In this document: positions 1 through 9,965 of the stretch, one piece after another
How positions within the stretch are numbered: the stretch's first letter is position 1
How the letters are laid out: each line of letters starts with the position of its first letter
Assembly (NCBI RefSeq): GCF_014621775.1
Contig: NZ_CP061204.1
Coordinates: 2,190,501 to 2,254,500, forward strand
Direction: 5' to 3'
Origin: Stenotrophomonas sp. 169
Lineage (GTDB): Bacteria; Pseudomonadota; Gammaproteobacteria; Xanthomonadales; Xanthomonadaceae
DNA length: 64,000 bases
Position numbers and translations under genes: made by a program
The notes under the pieces: model-generated
The model's input: only the letters and a program-made list of their open reading frames with translations
Database searches by the model: none
What the model was told of the DNA's origin: nothing

Positions 1-1
1 C

Positions 2-1138
2 CCGCATGGCGGCGTGGTGATGTGGCGCGCCTTCGTCTATGCGCACGACGTTCCCGCAGACCGTGCCACGCAGGCCTATACCGAATTTGCCGGCTTGGAC
101 GGTGCCTTTCGTCCGAATGTGATCCTGCAGGTAAAGAACGGGCCGATCGATTTCCAGCCACGGGAGCCGTTCCACCCGCTGTTCGGCGCCATGCCGCGCA
201 CGCCGCTGATGATGGAGGTCCAGATCACCAAGGAGTACCTCGGCTTCGCCACGCACCTGGTGTACCTGGGGCCGCTGTACGAGGAAGTGCTGCACGCCGA
301 CACCCATGCACGCGGCGAGCGCTCCAGCGTGGCGCACGCCCTGACCGGGATGGCGGGCGTGGCCAACATCGGCAACGATCGCAGCTGGAGTGGATCGCAC
401 TTCGATCAGGCCAACTGGTATGCCTTCGGTCGCCTTGCGTGGAATCCCGCGCAGTCCGCCGCCGACGTCGCGGCGGAGTGGGCGGCGATGACGTTCTCAC
501 CGGATCGCGAGGTGGTACAGCCCATCGTCGGGATGATGATGGGGTCGCGCGAGGCGGCGGTGAACTACATGACCCCGCTGGGCCTGCATCATCTGATGGC
601 ACGCGGACACCACCATGGACCCGGGCCCTGGGTCGACGGCGGTCCGCGCGCGGACTGGACGTCGGTGTACTACCACCGCGCCGACCGCAATGGGATCGGC
701 TTTGACCGCACCGCGCGCGGCAGCAACGGCATCGCCCAGTACGCACCCGCAGTTGCTGATCGGTATGGCGACCTGACGCAGGTGCCGGAGTCGCTGCTGT
801 TGTGGTTCCACCATGTGCCGTGGGACCACCGCATGGCGTCCGGACAGACGCTGTGGGACGAACTGATCCGACGCTATGCGCAGGGCGTCCGCGGTGTCGA
901 CGAGATGCAGCGCAGCTGGGCAGGTTTGCGGGGCAGGGTGGATGCACAAAGGTACGCCCAGGTCGACGCCTTCCTGCGCATCCAGCGCCGCGAAGCGCAG
1001 TGGTGGCGCGACGCCAGCGTGGCGTACTTCCAGTCGGTCAGCGGCCGCCCCTTGCCGGAGGGTGAAGCCGCACCGCCCCATCCAGTGGCGTGGTACCAGG
1101 CCCTGCAGTCCCCGTCCGCGCCGGGAGATGGCCGATGA
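2..1138 (+). CDS. agu67A: alpha-glucuronidase, GH67 (5' end outside window)
   Basis: Removes 4-O-methyl-glucuronic acid from the ends of xylo-oligosaccharides. The reading frame is open to the window edge, so only about the last 380 residues are seen; an apparent GTG start at 14 is internal. The family segment NGPIDFQPREPF is present. Its Asp (149-151) and the Glu of ITKEYLG (233-235) lie 28 residues apart, the spacing I recall for the catalytic carboxylate pair of Cellvibrio GlcA67A (D365/E393). The C-terminal region is complete and His/Trp-rich (GHHHGPGPWVDGG, LLLWFHHVPWDHRM). The stop overlaps the next start (ATGA), so it is translationally coupled to the esterase. It is the first visible gene of the xylan operon. 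The family is secure; the symbol follows Xanthomonas usage. Confidence 0.93.
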   Translation, partial: PHGGVVMWRAFVYAHDVPADRATQAYTEFAGLDGAFRPNVILQVKNGPIDFQPREPFHPLFGAMPRTPLMMEVQITKEYLGFATHLVYLGPLYEEVLHADTHARGERSSVAHALTGMAGVANIGNDRSWSGSHFDQANWYAFGRLAWNPAQSAADVAAEWAAMTFSPDREVVQPIVGMMMGSREAAVNYMTPLGLHHLMARGHHHGPGPWVDGGPRADWTSVYYHRADRNGIGFDRTARGSNGIAQYAPAVADRYGDLTQVPESLLLWFHHVPWDHRMASGQTLWDELIRRYAQGVRGVDEMQRSWAGLRGRVDAQRYAQVDAFLRIQRREAQWWRDASVAYFQSVSGRPLPEGEAAPPHPVAWYQALQSPSAPGDGR

Positions 1139-3117
1139 GCAGGGCAGCGTGGAGGAGCTGGCTGCTGGCGATCACGCTGGGGTGCTGCGTCGTGCCCGCA
1201 CCGGCGCAGCACACGATGAAGCCGCTGCTGCATCCGCTGTTCCAGGATCACGCGGTGCTGCAGCGGGACCAGCCGATTCCGTTCTGGGGCGTTGCCGCTC
1301 CGGGCGTCACCGTTTCGGTGGAGCTGGCGGGTCGGACAGCCACCACCCGCGCCGATAACAGTGGCCACTGGCAGGCAGTGCTGCCGCCCATGGCCGCAGG
1401 CGGACCTTACGAACTGGCGATCCATGCTGGAGATGCCATCCAGATCGTGCGCGACGTGCAGATGGGCGATGTCTGGTTGTGTTCCGGGCAGTCGAACATG
1501 GAACTACCGGTGTGGCGCACGCTCGACGCAACCAGCGAAATCGCTGCCGCCACGCAACCGATGATCCGACTGTTCACGGTGCCCAAGGCGGCAGCCGTTT
1601 CGCCACGACAGGATTTTGCAGGACCCGTTGCGTGGCATCGCGCGTCGCCGGATACCGTGCGCGACTTTTCCGCTGCCTGCTTCTACTTCGCACGTGAGCT
1701 GCAGAAGACCGTCACGGTACCGATGGGGCTGATCCAGGCGGCGTGGGGCGGTTCCCGCATCGAGGCATGGACCAGCGCCTCGGCCCTGCGCGCACAGGGC
1801 GGCATGGACCCGGCGCTGGACATACTTGCGCTGTACGCGAACGACCCTGTGGCCGCCAACGCCCGATGGGGCCAACACTGGCAGCAGTGGTGGTCCACGA
1901 ACGCGGGTGCGCGCGCCGACGACCGGCCATGGCAGCCAGATGCAGAGGGCACGGGGTGGCAGCAAGCGCCGTCGATGCTGGGGGCATGGGAGCGCTGGGG
2001 CGTGCCTGCACTGTCCCACTACAATGGCATGGTCTGGTACCGCACCCAGGTGACCCTGACCGCCGCCCAGGCAGGGCAGGGCGCACGCCTTGAACTGGGT
2101 GCGGTCGATGAGACCGACATGACTTGGGTAAACGGAGTAGCCGTGGGCAGCGAGAACGCTCCCGGCACGGCGCGATCCTATGCGCTGCCGACCGGTGCGC
2201 TGAACGCCGGTGCCAACACGGTGGTGATCAATGTCCTGGACACCTACGGCGACGGCGGCCTGGCAGGGCCTGCGAGCGCCCACGCCGTGGTGCTGGACGA
2301 TGGCACGCGCCTTGTACTGGACGCGCCGTGGCAGTACCGGCCAGCGCCCACTGCACGGGTCCCGCCGCTGGCGCCATGGCACGCTGCCACGGGCTTGTCG
2401 ACGCTCCACAACGGCATGATCGCCCCGCTGGGCCAGCCTGGTCTGCGCGGAATGCTGTGGTATCAAGGCGAATCCAACACCGGCGACGGCGCGGCCTACG
2501 CGGCACGCCTACGCAGCCTGCGCGATGACTGGCGCAGGCAGTTCGGCGCGCAGATGCCGTTGCTGGTGGTGCAGCTGGCCGGCTACGGCCAGCCGCCCGA
2601 AGCACCAGTGGAAAGCGGGTGGGCACAGGTCCGCGAGGCGCAGCGGCGGGTCGTGGCAGAAGACCCGCACGCCGGTCTCGCGCTGGCGATCGATATCGGC
2701 GACGCCTACGACATCCATCCGCCCAACAAACAGGAACTAGGCCGGCGACTGGCGCGCGTGGCACGTCACAGGGTTTACGGAGAAGGCACACTCGCACCCT
2801 CTGGCCCGACCGCACGCACGGCATCGCGTACCCCTGCGGGAATAAAGATCGCCTTCGATGATGTCACCGAGGCCCTGGTCACTACCGGTGCCAATGGCCC
2901 CATCGGCTTCGAACTCTGCGATGCGCAGGCGCGGCAATGCGCCTACGCCGAGGCGGTGCTGCACGGCCACGACGTCCTGCTGCGAAGCCCGCAGGCCGGA
3001 CCCGGCGCACGCGTGCGCTACTGCTGGGCCGATGGTCCGATCTGCACGCTGCGTGATCGTAGCGGCGCGCCGGCCGGGCCCTTTGAACTGTCCCTCGATG
3101 CTGCGGAGGTTCCATGA
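1135..3117 (+). CDS. sialate O-acetylesterase-type SGNH esterase (probable xylan acetyl esterase)
   Basis: 660 aa. The start at 1135 is chosen over an upstream GTG at 1090 because it gives a signal peptide ending near PAPAQ, overlaps the previous stop (ATGA) and has GGGAG just upstream. The SGNH/GDSL nucleophile is Ser120 in CSGQSNMELPV, and the Asp-x-His pair is D526/H528 in GDAYDIHPPNK. A jelly-roll insert of the sialate O-acetylesterase family (ELGAVDETDMTWVNG) lies between them. In xylan loci such proteins remove acetyl groups from xylo-oligosaccharides, and the position between a glucuronidase and xylosidases supports that reading. It probably acts in the periplasm. Sialic acid as substrate is unlikely here because no other sialate genes are present. 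Confidence 0.88.
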   Translation: MSRAAWRSWLLAITLGCCVVPAPAQHTMKPLLHPLFQDHAVLQRDQPIPFWGVAAPGVTVSVELAGRTATTRADNSGHWQAVLPPMAAGGPYELAIHAGDAIQIVRDVQMGDVWLCSGQSNMELPVWRTLDATSEIAAATQPMIRLFTVPKAAAVSPRQDFAGPVAWHRASPDTVRDFSAACFYFARELQKTVTVPMGLIQAAWGGSRIEAWTSASALRAQGGMDPALDILALYANDPVAANARWGQHWQQWWSTNAGARADDRPWQPDAEGTGWQQAPSMLGAWERWGVPALSHYNGMVWYRTQVTLTAAQAGQGARLELGAVDETDMTWVNGVAVGSENAPGTARSYALPTGALNAGANTVVINVLDTYGDGGLAGPASAHAVVLDDGTRLVLDAPWQYRPAPTARVPPLAPWHAATGLSTLHNGMIAPLGQPGLRGMLWYQGESNTGDGAAYAARLRSLRDDWRRQFGAQMPLLVVQLAGYGQPPEAPVESGWAQVREAQRRVVAEDPHAGLALAIDIGDAYDIHPPNKQELGRRLARVARHRVYGEGTLAPSGPTARTASRTPAGIKIAFDDVTEALVTTGANGPIGFELCDAQARQCAYAEAVLHGHDVLLRSPQAGPGARVRYCWADGPICTLRDRSGAPAGPFELSLDAAEVP

Positions 3118-4808
3118 TGCGCCTGCTGCTTGCCACGATGATCCTGCTGTTGACCGCTGCGGCGCCGCCGTTGCGGGCCGCGCCTGCGCCACCGGTCCAC
3201 TTCGACTGGTTCGAGTACGCCGGTCGTGATGCCGCCTTCGAAAGCCCCCTGCCATCTGGGCACTACCGCAATCCGATCCTCGCCGGCTTCCACGCCGACC
3301 CGAGCATCGTGAGTGCGAACGGCCACTTCTATCTGGTCAATTCCAGCTTTACCTACTTCCCCGGTATCCCCGTGTTCGAGAGCACGGACCTGGTGCACTG
3401 GAAGCAGATCGGCCATGTCATCGACCGCCCGACGCAGTTGGACTTCGATGGCCTGGGCGTGTCCCGTGGCATCTTCGCTCCGGCGATCTCGTACCACGAT
3501 GGCCTGTTCCATGTGGTCACCACGGCGGTGGACAGTGGCGGCAACTTCATCGCCACCGCACGCGATCCCGCCGGCCCCTGGTCGGATCCGCACTGGCTGC
3601 CGGGCGTGGGCGGCATCGACCCGTCGTTGTTCTTCGACGACGACGGCCGCGTCTACCTGCTCAACAACGACGTGCCGCCCGGTCCACCGCGCTATGAGGG
3701 CCACCGTGCGATCTGGATGCAGCAGATCGACATGGACCGCTACGCGCCGATGGGCCCGCGCAAGGTGCTGATCGACGGTGGCGTTGAGCCGGCAAAGAAC
3801 CCGATCTGGATCGAAGGGCCGCACCTCTACAAACGCGAGGGCTGGTACTACCTGTCCGACGCCGAGGGCGGCACCGGGCCGCAGCATTCCCAGGTCGTGC
3901 TGCGCAGCCGCGATGTCTGGGGGCCTTACGTTCCGTATCCTGGCAATCCCATCCTGACGCAGCGCGACCTGCCTGAAGGCAGACTGCTGCCGATCACCAA
4001 TGCCGGACATGCGGACCTGGTGGAGGGCCCGGACGGGACCTGGTGGGCGGTGTTCCTTGCCAGCCGCACCTACGACAAACGCCACTACAACACGGGCCGG
4101 GAGACCTATCTGCTGCCCGTGCAATGGCGCGACGGCTGGCCGGTGATCCTGCCGGCCAACCAGCCCATTCCCTACGTGCTCAAGGCGCCCTCATGGATGC
4201 AGGGCGATGCGTCGCAAGCACCGTTCACCGGCAACTTCGTCGAGCGCGATGAGTTCGATGCGCCGACACTCGGCAGCGGCTGGCTGCGCGTACGCGTGCC
4301 CAAGCAGGCGTGGGCGGACCTTGGCGAGCGACCGGGCACCCTGACGGTGCACCCGCTGACAGAGAACCTCGACACGCTGCTCAACCCGTCGTTCCTGGGC
4401 CGACGCCAGCAGCACCTGCGCTTCGAGGCGAGCACCGCGATGAGCCGCCCGGCGGCGGGGGTGGCGGCCGGACTGGCTGCGTTCCAGAGCGAGGCGTATT
4501 GGTATTTCCTTGGCGTGCGCAGCCTCGGCGGTGATCGCGTGGCGATCTTCCTGGAAGGGCGCGACGGGGGTGGGCAGACCCGGCTGCTGGCCACCCGCAA
4601 CGTGGACGCGAGCGCTTCGCTTCGGCTGAAGATCAGCGGTGATGAAGCCCGCTATGCCTTTGCATTCGACAGCGGCGATGGGCAGGGCTGGCAGATCCTC
4701 GCGGACGAGGTGGATGGAACGGTGTTGAGTACGGATCGCGCAGGCGGCTTCGTGGGCGCTCTGCTGGGACCATTCGCACGCGATGAGCGTGCCTTGAGGA
4801 GCAAATGA
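3114..4808 (+). CDS. GH43 beta-xylosidase / arabinofuranosidase, exported
   Basis: 564 aa with a short signal peptide (LLLTAAAPPLRAAPA). The five-bladed propeller of GH43 covers about residues 50-345, with the three expected carboxylates: D62 in FHADPSIV (base), D169 in GGIDPSLFF (pKa modulator) and E234 in IWIEGPHLY (acid). A C-terminal beta-sandwich of about 180 residues follows, as in GH43 beta-xylosidases. It starts inside the preceding stop (ATGA) and its own stop overlaps the next ATG. It likely removes xylose or arabinose from xylo-oligosaccharides in the periplasm. The precise specificity cannot be read from the sequence. Confidence 0.92.
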   Translation: MMRLLLATMILLLTAAAPPLRAAPAPPVHFDWFEYAGRDAAFESPLPSGHYRNPILAGFHADPSIVSANGHFYLVNSSFTYFPGIPVFESTDLVHWKQIGHVIDRPTQLDFDGLGVSRGIFAPAISYHDGLFHVVTTAVDSGGNFIATARDPAGPWSDPHWLPGVGGIDPSLFFDDDGRVYLLNNDVPPGPPRYEGHRAIWMQQIDMDRYAPMGPRKVLIDGGVEPAKNPIWIEGPHLYKREGWYYLSDAEGGTGPQHSQVVLRSRDVWGPYVPYPGNPILTQRDLPEGRLLPITNAGHADLVEGPDGTWWAVFLASRTYDKRHYNTGRETYLLPVQWRDGWPVILPANQPIPYVLKAPSWMQGDASQAPFTGNFVERDEFDAPTLGSGWLRVRVPKQAWADLGERPGTLTVHPLTENLDTLLNPSFLGRRQQHLRFEASTAMSRPAAGVAAGLAAFQSEAYWYFLGVRSLGGDRVAIFLEGRDGGGQTRLLATRNVDASASLRLKISGDEARYAFAFDSGDGQGWQILADEVDGTVLSTDRAGGFVGALLGPFARDERALRSK

Positions 4809-7492
4809 TGACGCGCACGCCACGGCTCTACCGCCCGATGTTCCGCACGCTGGCGCTGTGCGCCGCCATCGCCTTGACCAGCGTCGGTCAGGCAGCCGAA
4901 AACCAGCCGTGGCGTGACACCACGGCAAGCTTTGAAACCCGCGCCGCCGCGCTTGTCGCACAGATGACACTGGAGGAGAAAGCGGCACAGATGCAGAACG
5001 CCGCGCCCGCCATCGAGCGTCTGGGCATCCCGGCTTACGACTGGTGGAACGAGGGCCTGCACGGGGTGGCACGCGCAGGGCAGGCGACCGTGTTCCCGCA
5101 GGCGATCGGACTAGCCGCCACCTTCGACGTTCCGTTGGTAGGGCAGGTGGCCACCACCATAAGCGACGAGGCGCGTGCCAAGCATCACCAGTTCGTCCGT
5201 GAGGGTTCGCATGGTCGCTACCAGGGACTGACCTACTGGTCACCGAACATCAACATCTTCCGCGATCCGCGCTGGGGCCGCGGCCAGGAAACCTACGGCG
5301 AGGACCCGTACCTCACCGCGCGCATGGGCGTGGCCTTCGTGCATGGCCTACAGGGGGACGACCCGGTCTACCGCAAACTGGATGCCACGGCCAAGCACCT
5401 GGCCGTCCACAGTGGCCCGGAGGCCGACCGCCACCATTTCGATGCCCGCCCCAGCAAGCGCGACCTGTATGACACCTACCTGCCGGCGTTCGAGGCACTG
5501 GTGAAGGAGGGCCAGGTGGATGCGGTGATGGGCGCCTACAACCGCGTATACGGTGAATCCGCCAGCGCCAGCCAGTTCCTGCTGCGCGACGTGCTGCGGC
5601 GCGACTGGGGATTCAAGGGCTACGTGGTGTCCGACTGCTGGGCCATCGTCGATATCTGGAAGCATCACAAAATCGTTCCCACCCGTGAAGCCGCCGCGGC
5701 ATTGGCGGTCAAGAACGGTACCGAACTGGAGTGTGGCCAGGAATACACCACCCTGCCTGCAGCCGTGCAGCAGGGCCTGATCAGCGAGGCGGAGATCGAC
5801 GATGCGGTGACCCGACTGTTCACCGCGCGGATGCGACTGGGCATGTTCGACCCACCCGAGCGGGTGCGCTGGGCGCGGATCCCGGCTTCGGTCAACCAGG
5901 CCCCGGCGCACGATGCGCTGGCGCTGAAGGCCGCGCAGGAATCCCTGGTGCTGCTGAAGAACGATGGCGTGCTGCCGCTGCCACGCACGCTCAAGCGCAT
6001 CGCCGTGGTCGGTCCAACCGCCGATGACACCATGGCACTGCTCGGCAACTACTTCGGCACGCCGGCCGCACCGGTGACCATCCTGCAGGGGATACGCCAT
6101 GCGGCGAAGGGCATCGACGTACGTTATGCACGCGGCGTGGACCTGGTCGAAGGGCGCGACGATCCCACTGCCACGCCGCTGATCGAAGCGGCCTACCTGC
6201 GGCCGTCGGCCGACTCGCCGGAACGTGGTCTGCGCGGTGAGTATTTCCGCACGGCCGATCTGTCAGGCACGCCGGCACTGGTCCGCACCGACGCCCAGAT
6301 CGGCTTTCGATGGGATCGGGGCTCACCCACCGACAACCTGCTGGCCCGGGGTGAAGCGGCACCGGGGCAGGGGATTCCCAGCGATGGCTTCAGCATCCGC
6401 TGGAGCGGCGAACTGCTGCCACCGGTGTCGGGCCGCTACCGGATAGAGGCCGCGGCCGACGATGGCTACCGCCTCTACGTGGATGGCAAGCCGGTGCTGG
6501 ACCGATGGGACCGCAGCGACCGCCTGCAGGGCGACGGCGTGGAGCTGGATCTACAGGCCGGACGCGCCTACGCGCTGAAGCTGGAATACTTCGACGCCGA
6601 GCGCGACGCAGGCGTGCGACTGGGCTGGCGCATGCCCGGTGCGAAGCCACCGTTCGAGGAAGCGGTGGATGCCGCCCGCGATGCGGATGTCGTGGTGTTT
6701 GTCGGCGGACTGACCGGCGATGTCGAAGGCGAAGAAATGAAGGTCAACTACCCCGGTTTCGCTGGCGGTGACCGTACCGATCTGCGCCTGCCGGCACCGC
6801 AGCGTGCACTGCTGGAAGCCCTTCATGCCACCGGCAAGCCGGTAGTGATGGTGCTGACCGGTGGCTCCGCGCTGGCCGTGGAGTGGGCCGAAACGAACGT
6901 GCCCGCGATCCTGATGAGCTGGTACCCCGGACAGCGCGGCGGCACCGCGGTGGGCCAGGCATTGTTCGGCGACGTGAACCCCGGCGGGCGCCTGCCGGTG
7001 ACCTTCTACAGGGCGGACCAGGCGATGCCGGCGTTTGACGACTACAAGATGGAGGGCCGCACCTACCGCTATTTCCGCGGCAGCCCGCTGTACCCGTTCG
7101 GACACGGGCTGTCCTACACACGGTTCGACTACGGCAAGCTGCAGCTCGACGCCGCCCGCATCGGCAATGACGGGACACTCAAGGTGCAGGTCGAGATAGC
7201 CAATACCGGAAAGCGCGCGGGCGATGAAGTGGTGCAGCTGTATGCAAAGCGGTTACAGGCACAGCCGGGCGATGCCCAGCAGGAGCTGCGCGGTTTCCAG
7301 CGTGTCCACCTGGCTCCGGGCGAACGGCGCACCGTGGCATTCGAACTGCAGGCGAATCAGGCCCTGCGCCAGTACGACGAGGCGCGGGCGGCGTACGCTG
7401 TGCCGACGGGAGCGTATGAGGTTCGGGTAGGGGCCTCCAGCGCCGATATCCGCGCGACGCGCAGGTTCACTGTGGAGGCCGCCCGTGACTGA
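4805..7492 (+). CDS. GH3 beta-xylosidase/beta-glucosidase with inserted PA14 domain
   Basis: 895 aa with a signal peptide ending near VGQAAE. The N-terminal GH3 barrel carries KH at residues 197-198 and the nucleophile D277 in YVVSDCWA. The (alpha/beta)6 domain is split by a PA14 domain at about 475-612 (GLRGEYFRTADLSG), which often shapes substrate choice in GH3 enzymes. The acid/base Glu is probably in VEGEEMKVNYPG near residue 643. A fibronectin-III-like domain occupies about 785-890. Its start overlaps the upstream stop (ATGA). From context it probably finishes xylo-oligosaccharide hydrolysis; beta-glucosidase activity is also possible. Confidence 0.92.
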   Translation: MMTRTPRLYRPMFRTLALCAAIALTSVGQAAENQPWRDTTASFETRAAALVAQMTLEEKAAQMQNAAPAIERLGIPAYDWWNEGLHGVARAGQATVFPQAIGLAATFDVPLVGQVATTISDEARAKHHQFVREGSHGRYQGLTYWSPNINIFRDPRWGRGQETYGEDPYLTARMGVAFVHGLQGDDPVYRKLDATAKHLAVHSGPEADRHHFDARPSKRDLYDTYLPAFEALVKEGQVDAVMGAYNRVYGESASASQFLLRDVLRRDWGFKGYVVSDCWAIVDIWKHHKIVPTREAAAALAVKNGTELECGQEYTTLPAAVQQGLISEAEIDDAVTRLFTARMRLGMFDPPERVRWARIPASVNQAPAHDALALKAAQESLVLLKNDGVLPLPRTLKRIAVVGPTADDTMALLGNYFGTPAAPVTILQGIRHAAKGIDVRYARGVDLVEGRDDPTATPLIEAAYLRPSADSPERGLRGEYFRTADLSGTPALVRTDAQIGFRWDRGSPTDNLLARGEAAPGQGIPSDGFSIRWSGELLPPVSGRYRIEAAADDGYRLYVDGKPVLDRWDRSDRLQGDGVELDLQAGRAYALKLEYFDAERDAGVRLGWRMPGAKPPFEEAVDAARDADVVVFVGGLTGDVEGEEMKVNYPGFAGGDRTDLRLPAPQRALLEALHATGKPVVMVLTGGSALAVEWAETNVPAILMSWYPGQRGGTAVGQALFGDVNPGGRLPVTFYRADQAMPAFDDYKMEGRTYRYFRGSPLYPFGHGLSYTRFDYGKLQLDAARIGNDGTLKVQVEIANTGKRAGDEVVQLYAKRLQAQPGDAQQELRGFQRVHLAPGERRTVAFELQANQALRQYDEARAAYAVPTGAYEVRVGASSADIRATRRFTVEAARD

Positions 7493-9965
7493 TGCACGCA
7501 GCGTGGAAAGCACCGAACACACGCTGTCCATCCGGGAGAAGCTTGGTTACAGCCTGGGCGACCTGGCGGCGAATCTGATCTTCCAGACGCTGATCACCTA
7601 TCTCGCGTTCTTCTACACCGACGTGTATCGGCTTCCGCCTGCCACGGCCGCCACGATCATCTTCGCGATCGGCGTGCTTGGCGCGTTCGTGTTCACGCCG
7701 TTGATCGGCATTGCCGCTGATCGCACGGTCAGCCGGTGGGGCAAGTTCAGGCCATGGATCCTGTGGACGGCGATTCCCTTCGGTGTGTTGTCACTGCTTG
7801 CCTTCAGCACGCCGGACCTCGGCCCGCGCGCGAAGATCGTCTACGCCGTGGCCACCTACGGGCTTCTGATGCTGGTGTACGCGGCCAACAACCTGCCGTA
7901 CTCGGCGCTCAGCGGGGTGCTCACCGGCAGCATGGCCCAGCGCAACAGCCTGTCGGCCTACCGCTTCGTGGCGGTGATGATCGCGCAGTTCATCATCCAG
8001 GTCCTGCTGTTGCCGCTGGTGCTGATCCTCGGCGACGGCGATCGCACGCTGGGTTTCGAGCGGGTCATGACGGTGTTCGCGGTGGTGGGCACGGTGTTCT
8101 TCCTTATCACCTTCGCCACCACGCGCGAGCGAATCGTCCCGGCCCGGGAACAGACCGGCGGCGTGCTGCAGGATCTGACCGACCTGCTGCGCAACCGGCC
8201 GTGGAAGGTGATGCTGCTGCTGACGGTGCTGGTGTTCGTCAACCTGGCCCTGAAGGGCGGCACCTACATCTACTATTTCCAGTACTACATGAGCGAAGTC
8301 GCCCTGGCACGCTTCCTCGACAACTCCGGCTTCAACGCTTTCATCGGCGGATTGAACGCAGCGTTGAGCCGATGGGGCCTGGCCGGTTTTACCTGGCCGG
8401 AAGACCCGGCGACCTCGGCCTTCAGCCTGTTCAACGCCTGCGGCATCCTCTGCATGATCCTGGGCATCGGCGTATCACGCCGGCTGGCTGACCGCTTCGG
8501 CAAGCGTGATGTCTTCGGTGGCGCGTTGCTGGTGTGCACGCTGTTCCTGCTGGCGTTCTACTTCTTCCCGCCCACGGCGGTTGGCGTGGCCTTCGTCGCC
8601 TTCATGCTGCACGGGTTCTGCTACGGCATCACCATCCCGCTGCTGTGGGCGATGATCGCCGACGTCGCCGACTATTCGGAATGGAAGAACCACCGCCGCG
8701 CCACCGCGATCGTGTTCTCCGCGATGCTGTGCGGCCTGAAGATCGGCCTCAGCATCGGCGGTGCGCTGGTGGCCGGAATTCTCGCGCACCATGGGTACCA
8801 GGCCGGCGCAGAGCAACAGCCCCAGGCGGTGGTGGACGGCATCCGCCTGACGGTGAGCGTTTACTGCTCGATCCCGTTCCTGGTCGCGGTTGCGCTGCTG
8901 TTCCTCTATGAGATCGACAAGCGCATGGAGAGCCGGATCGAGCAGGAGCTGCTGCAGCGCCGGCAGGCAGGCGACCTTGGCCAGCTCGCGGCACGTGCAA
9001 TCTCCCAGCCGTTGGTGACCCACCTCTACACGGCGGATCCTTCAGCCCACGTGTTCGAGGGGCGGCTGTACATCTACCCCTCGCACGACATCGACGGCGG
9101 CGCTCCGTTCGATGACGAGGGCGGTCACTTCGGCATGGAGGACTACCACGTGCTGCGGCTGGACACGCCCGCCGGCGAGGCCACCGACTGCGGCATGGCG
9201 CTGCATGTCCGCGACGTGCCGTGGGCCAGCCGGCAGATGTGGGCGCCGGATGCGGCGAGCCGTGATGGTCGCTACTACCTGTACTTCCCGGCCAAGGACC
9301 CGCAAGGCATGTTCCGCATCGGCGTGGCAGTGGCGGACCGTCCGGAAGGCCCGTTCACTGCCGAGCCCGAGCCGATGGAGGGCACCTATTCCATCGACCC
9401 GGCCGTGTTCGAGGATGACGACGGCACGCATTACCTCTACTTCGGCGGGATCTGGGGCGGCCAACTGCAGAAGTACCGTGACAACCGCTTCGATGAGGCG
9501 CACGAGGAGCCTACAGGCGGAGCGCCCGCATTGGGCCCACGCGTTGGCCGGCTGGAACCAGGCATGACCCGTCTTGCCGAGCCCACGCGGGAGATCGTCA
9601 TCCTGGACGAGCACGGACAGCCGCTGCGCGCCGATGACCACGCGCGTCGGTTCTTCGAAGGGCCATGGCTGCACACGTACCAAGGGCGGTATTACCTGTC
9701 GTACTCCACCGGCGATACGCACCTGCTGTGCTACGCGATCGGCGACAGCCCGTATGGACCGTTCACGTATGGCGGGGTGATCCTCAAGCCGGTAGTTGGC
9801 TGGACCACGCACCATTCCATCTGCGCATTCGAGGGGCAGTGGTATCTGTTCTACCACGACGCCTTGGCGTCCGGCGGCGTGACCCATCTGCGTTCGGTCA
9901 AATGCACGCCCATGCACATGGAGCCGGACGGCAGCATCCAGACCATCGATCCATATGGCGCTTGA
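7485..9965 (+). CDS. fused MFS sugar:cation symporter and GH43 glycosidase
   Basis: 826 aa in one uninterrupted frame, starting at a GTG that overlaps the GH3 stop. Residues 1 to about 480 are a 12-helix glycoside-pentoside-hexuronide symporter (GYSLGDLAANLIFQ, WGKFRPWILW, PLLWAMIADVADYSEW). Residues from about 505 to the end are a GH43 propeller with the catalytic set D518 (YTADPSAH), D638 (SIDPAVFEDDD) and E725 (FFEGPWLH). With an even number of helices and a cytosolic N-terminus, the glycosidase should face the cytoplasm, where it could cleave imported xylobiose or arabinoxylobiose at the exit of the carrier. These activities are usually separate proteins (XynP-like plus XynB-like). The junction lies in ELLQRRQAGDLGQLAARAIS. 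Confidence 0.85.
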   Translation: MTDARSVESTEHTLSIREKLGYSLGDLAANLIFQTLITYLAFFYTDVYRLPPATAATIIFAIGVLGAFVFTPLIGIAADRTVSRWGKFRPWILWTAIPFGVLSLLAFSTPDLGPRAKIVYAVATYGLLMLVYAANNLPYSALSGVLTGSMAQRNSLSAYRFVAVMIAQFIIQVLLLPLVLILGDGDRTLGFERVMTVFAVVGTVFFLITFATTRERIVPAREQTGGVLQDLTDLLRNRPWKVMLLLTVLVFVNLALKGGTYIYYFQYYMSEVALARFLDNSGFNAFIGGLNAALSRWGLAGFTWPEDPATSAFSLFNACGILCMILGIGVSRRLADRFGKRDVFGGALLVCTLFLLAFYFFPPTAVGVAFVAFMLHGFCYGITIPLLWAMIADVADYSEWKNHRRATAIVFSAMLCGLKIGLSIGGALVAGILAHHGYQAGAEQQPQAVVDGIRLTVSVYCSIPFLVAVALLFLYEIDKRMESRIEQELLQRRQAGDLGQLAARAISQPLVTHLYTADPSAHVFEGRLYIYPSHDIDGGAPFDDEGGHFGMEDYHVLRLDTPAGEATDCGMALHVRDVPWASRQMWAPDAASRDGRYYLYFPAKDPQGMFRIGVAVADRPEGPFTAEPEPMEGTYSIDPAVFEDDDGTHYLYFGGIWGGQLQKYRDNRFDEAHEEPTGGAPALGPRVGRLEPGMTRLAEPTREIVILDEHGQPLRADDHARRFFEGPWLHTYQGRYYLSYSTGDTHLLCYAIGDSPYGPFTYGGVILKPVVGWTTHHSICAFEGQWYLFYHDALASGGVTHLRSVKCTPMHMEPDGSIQTIDPYGA

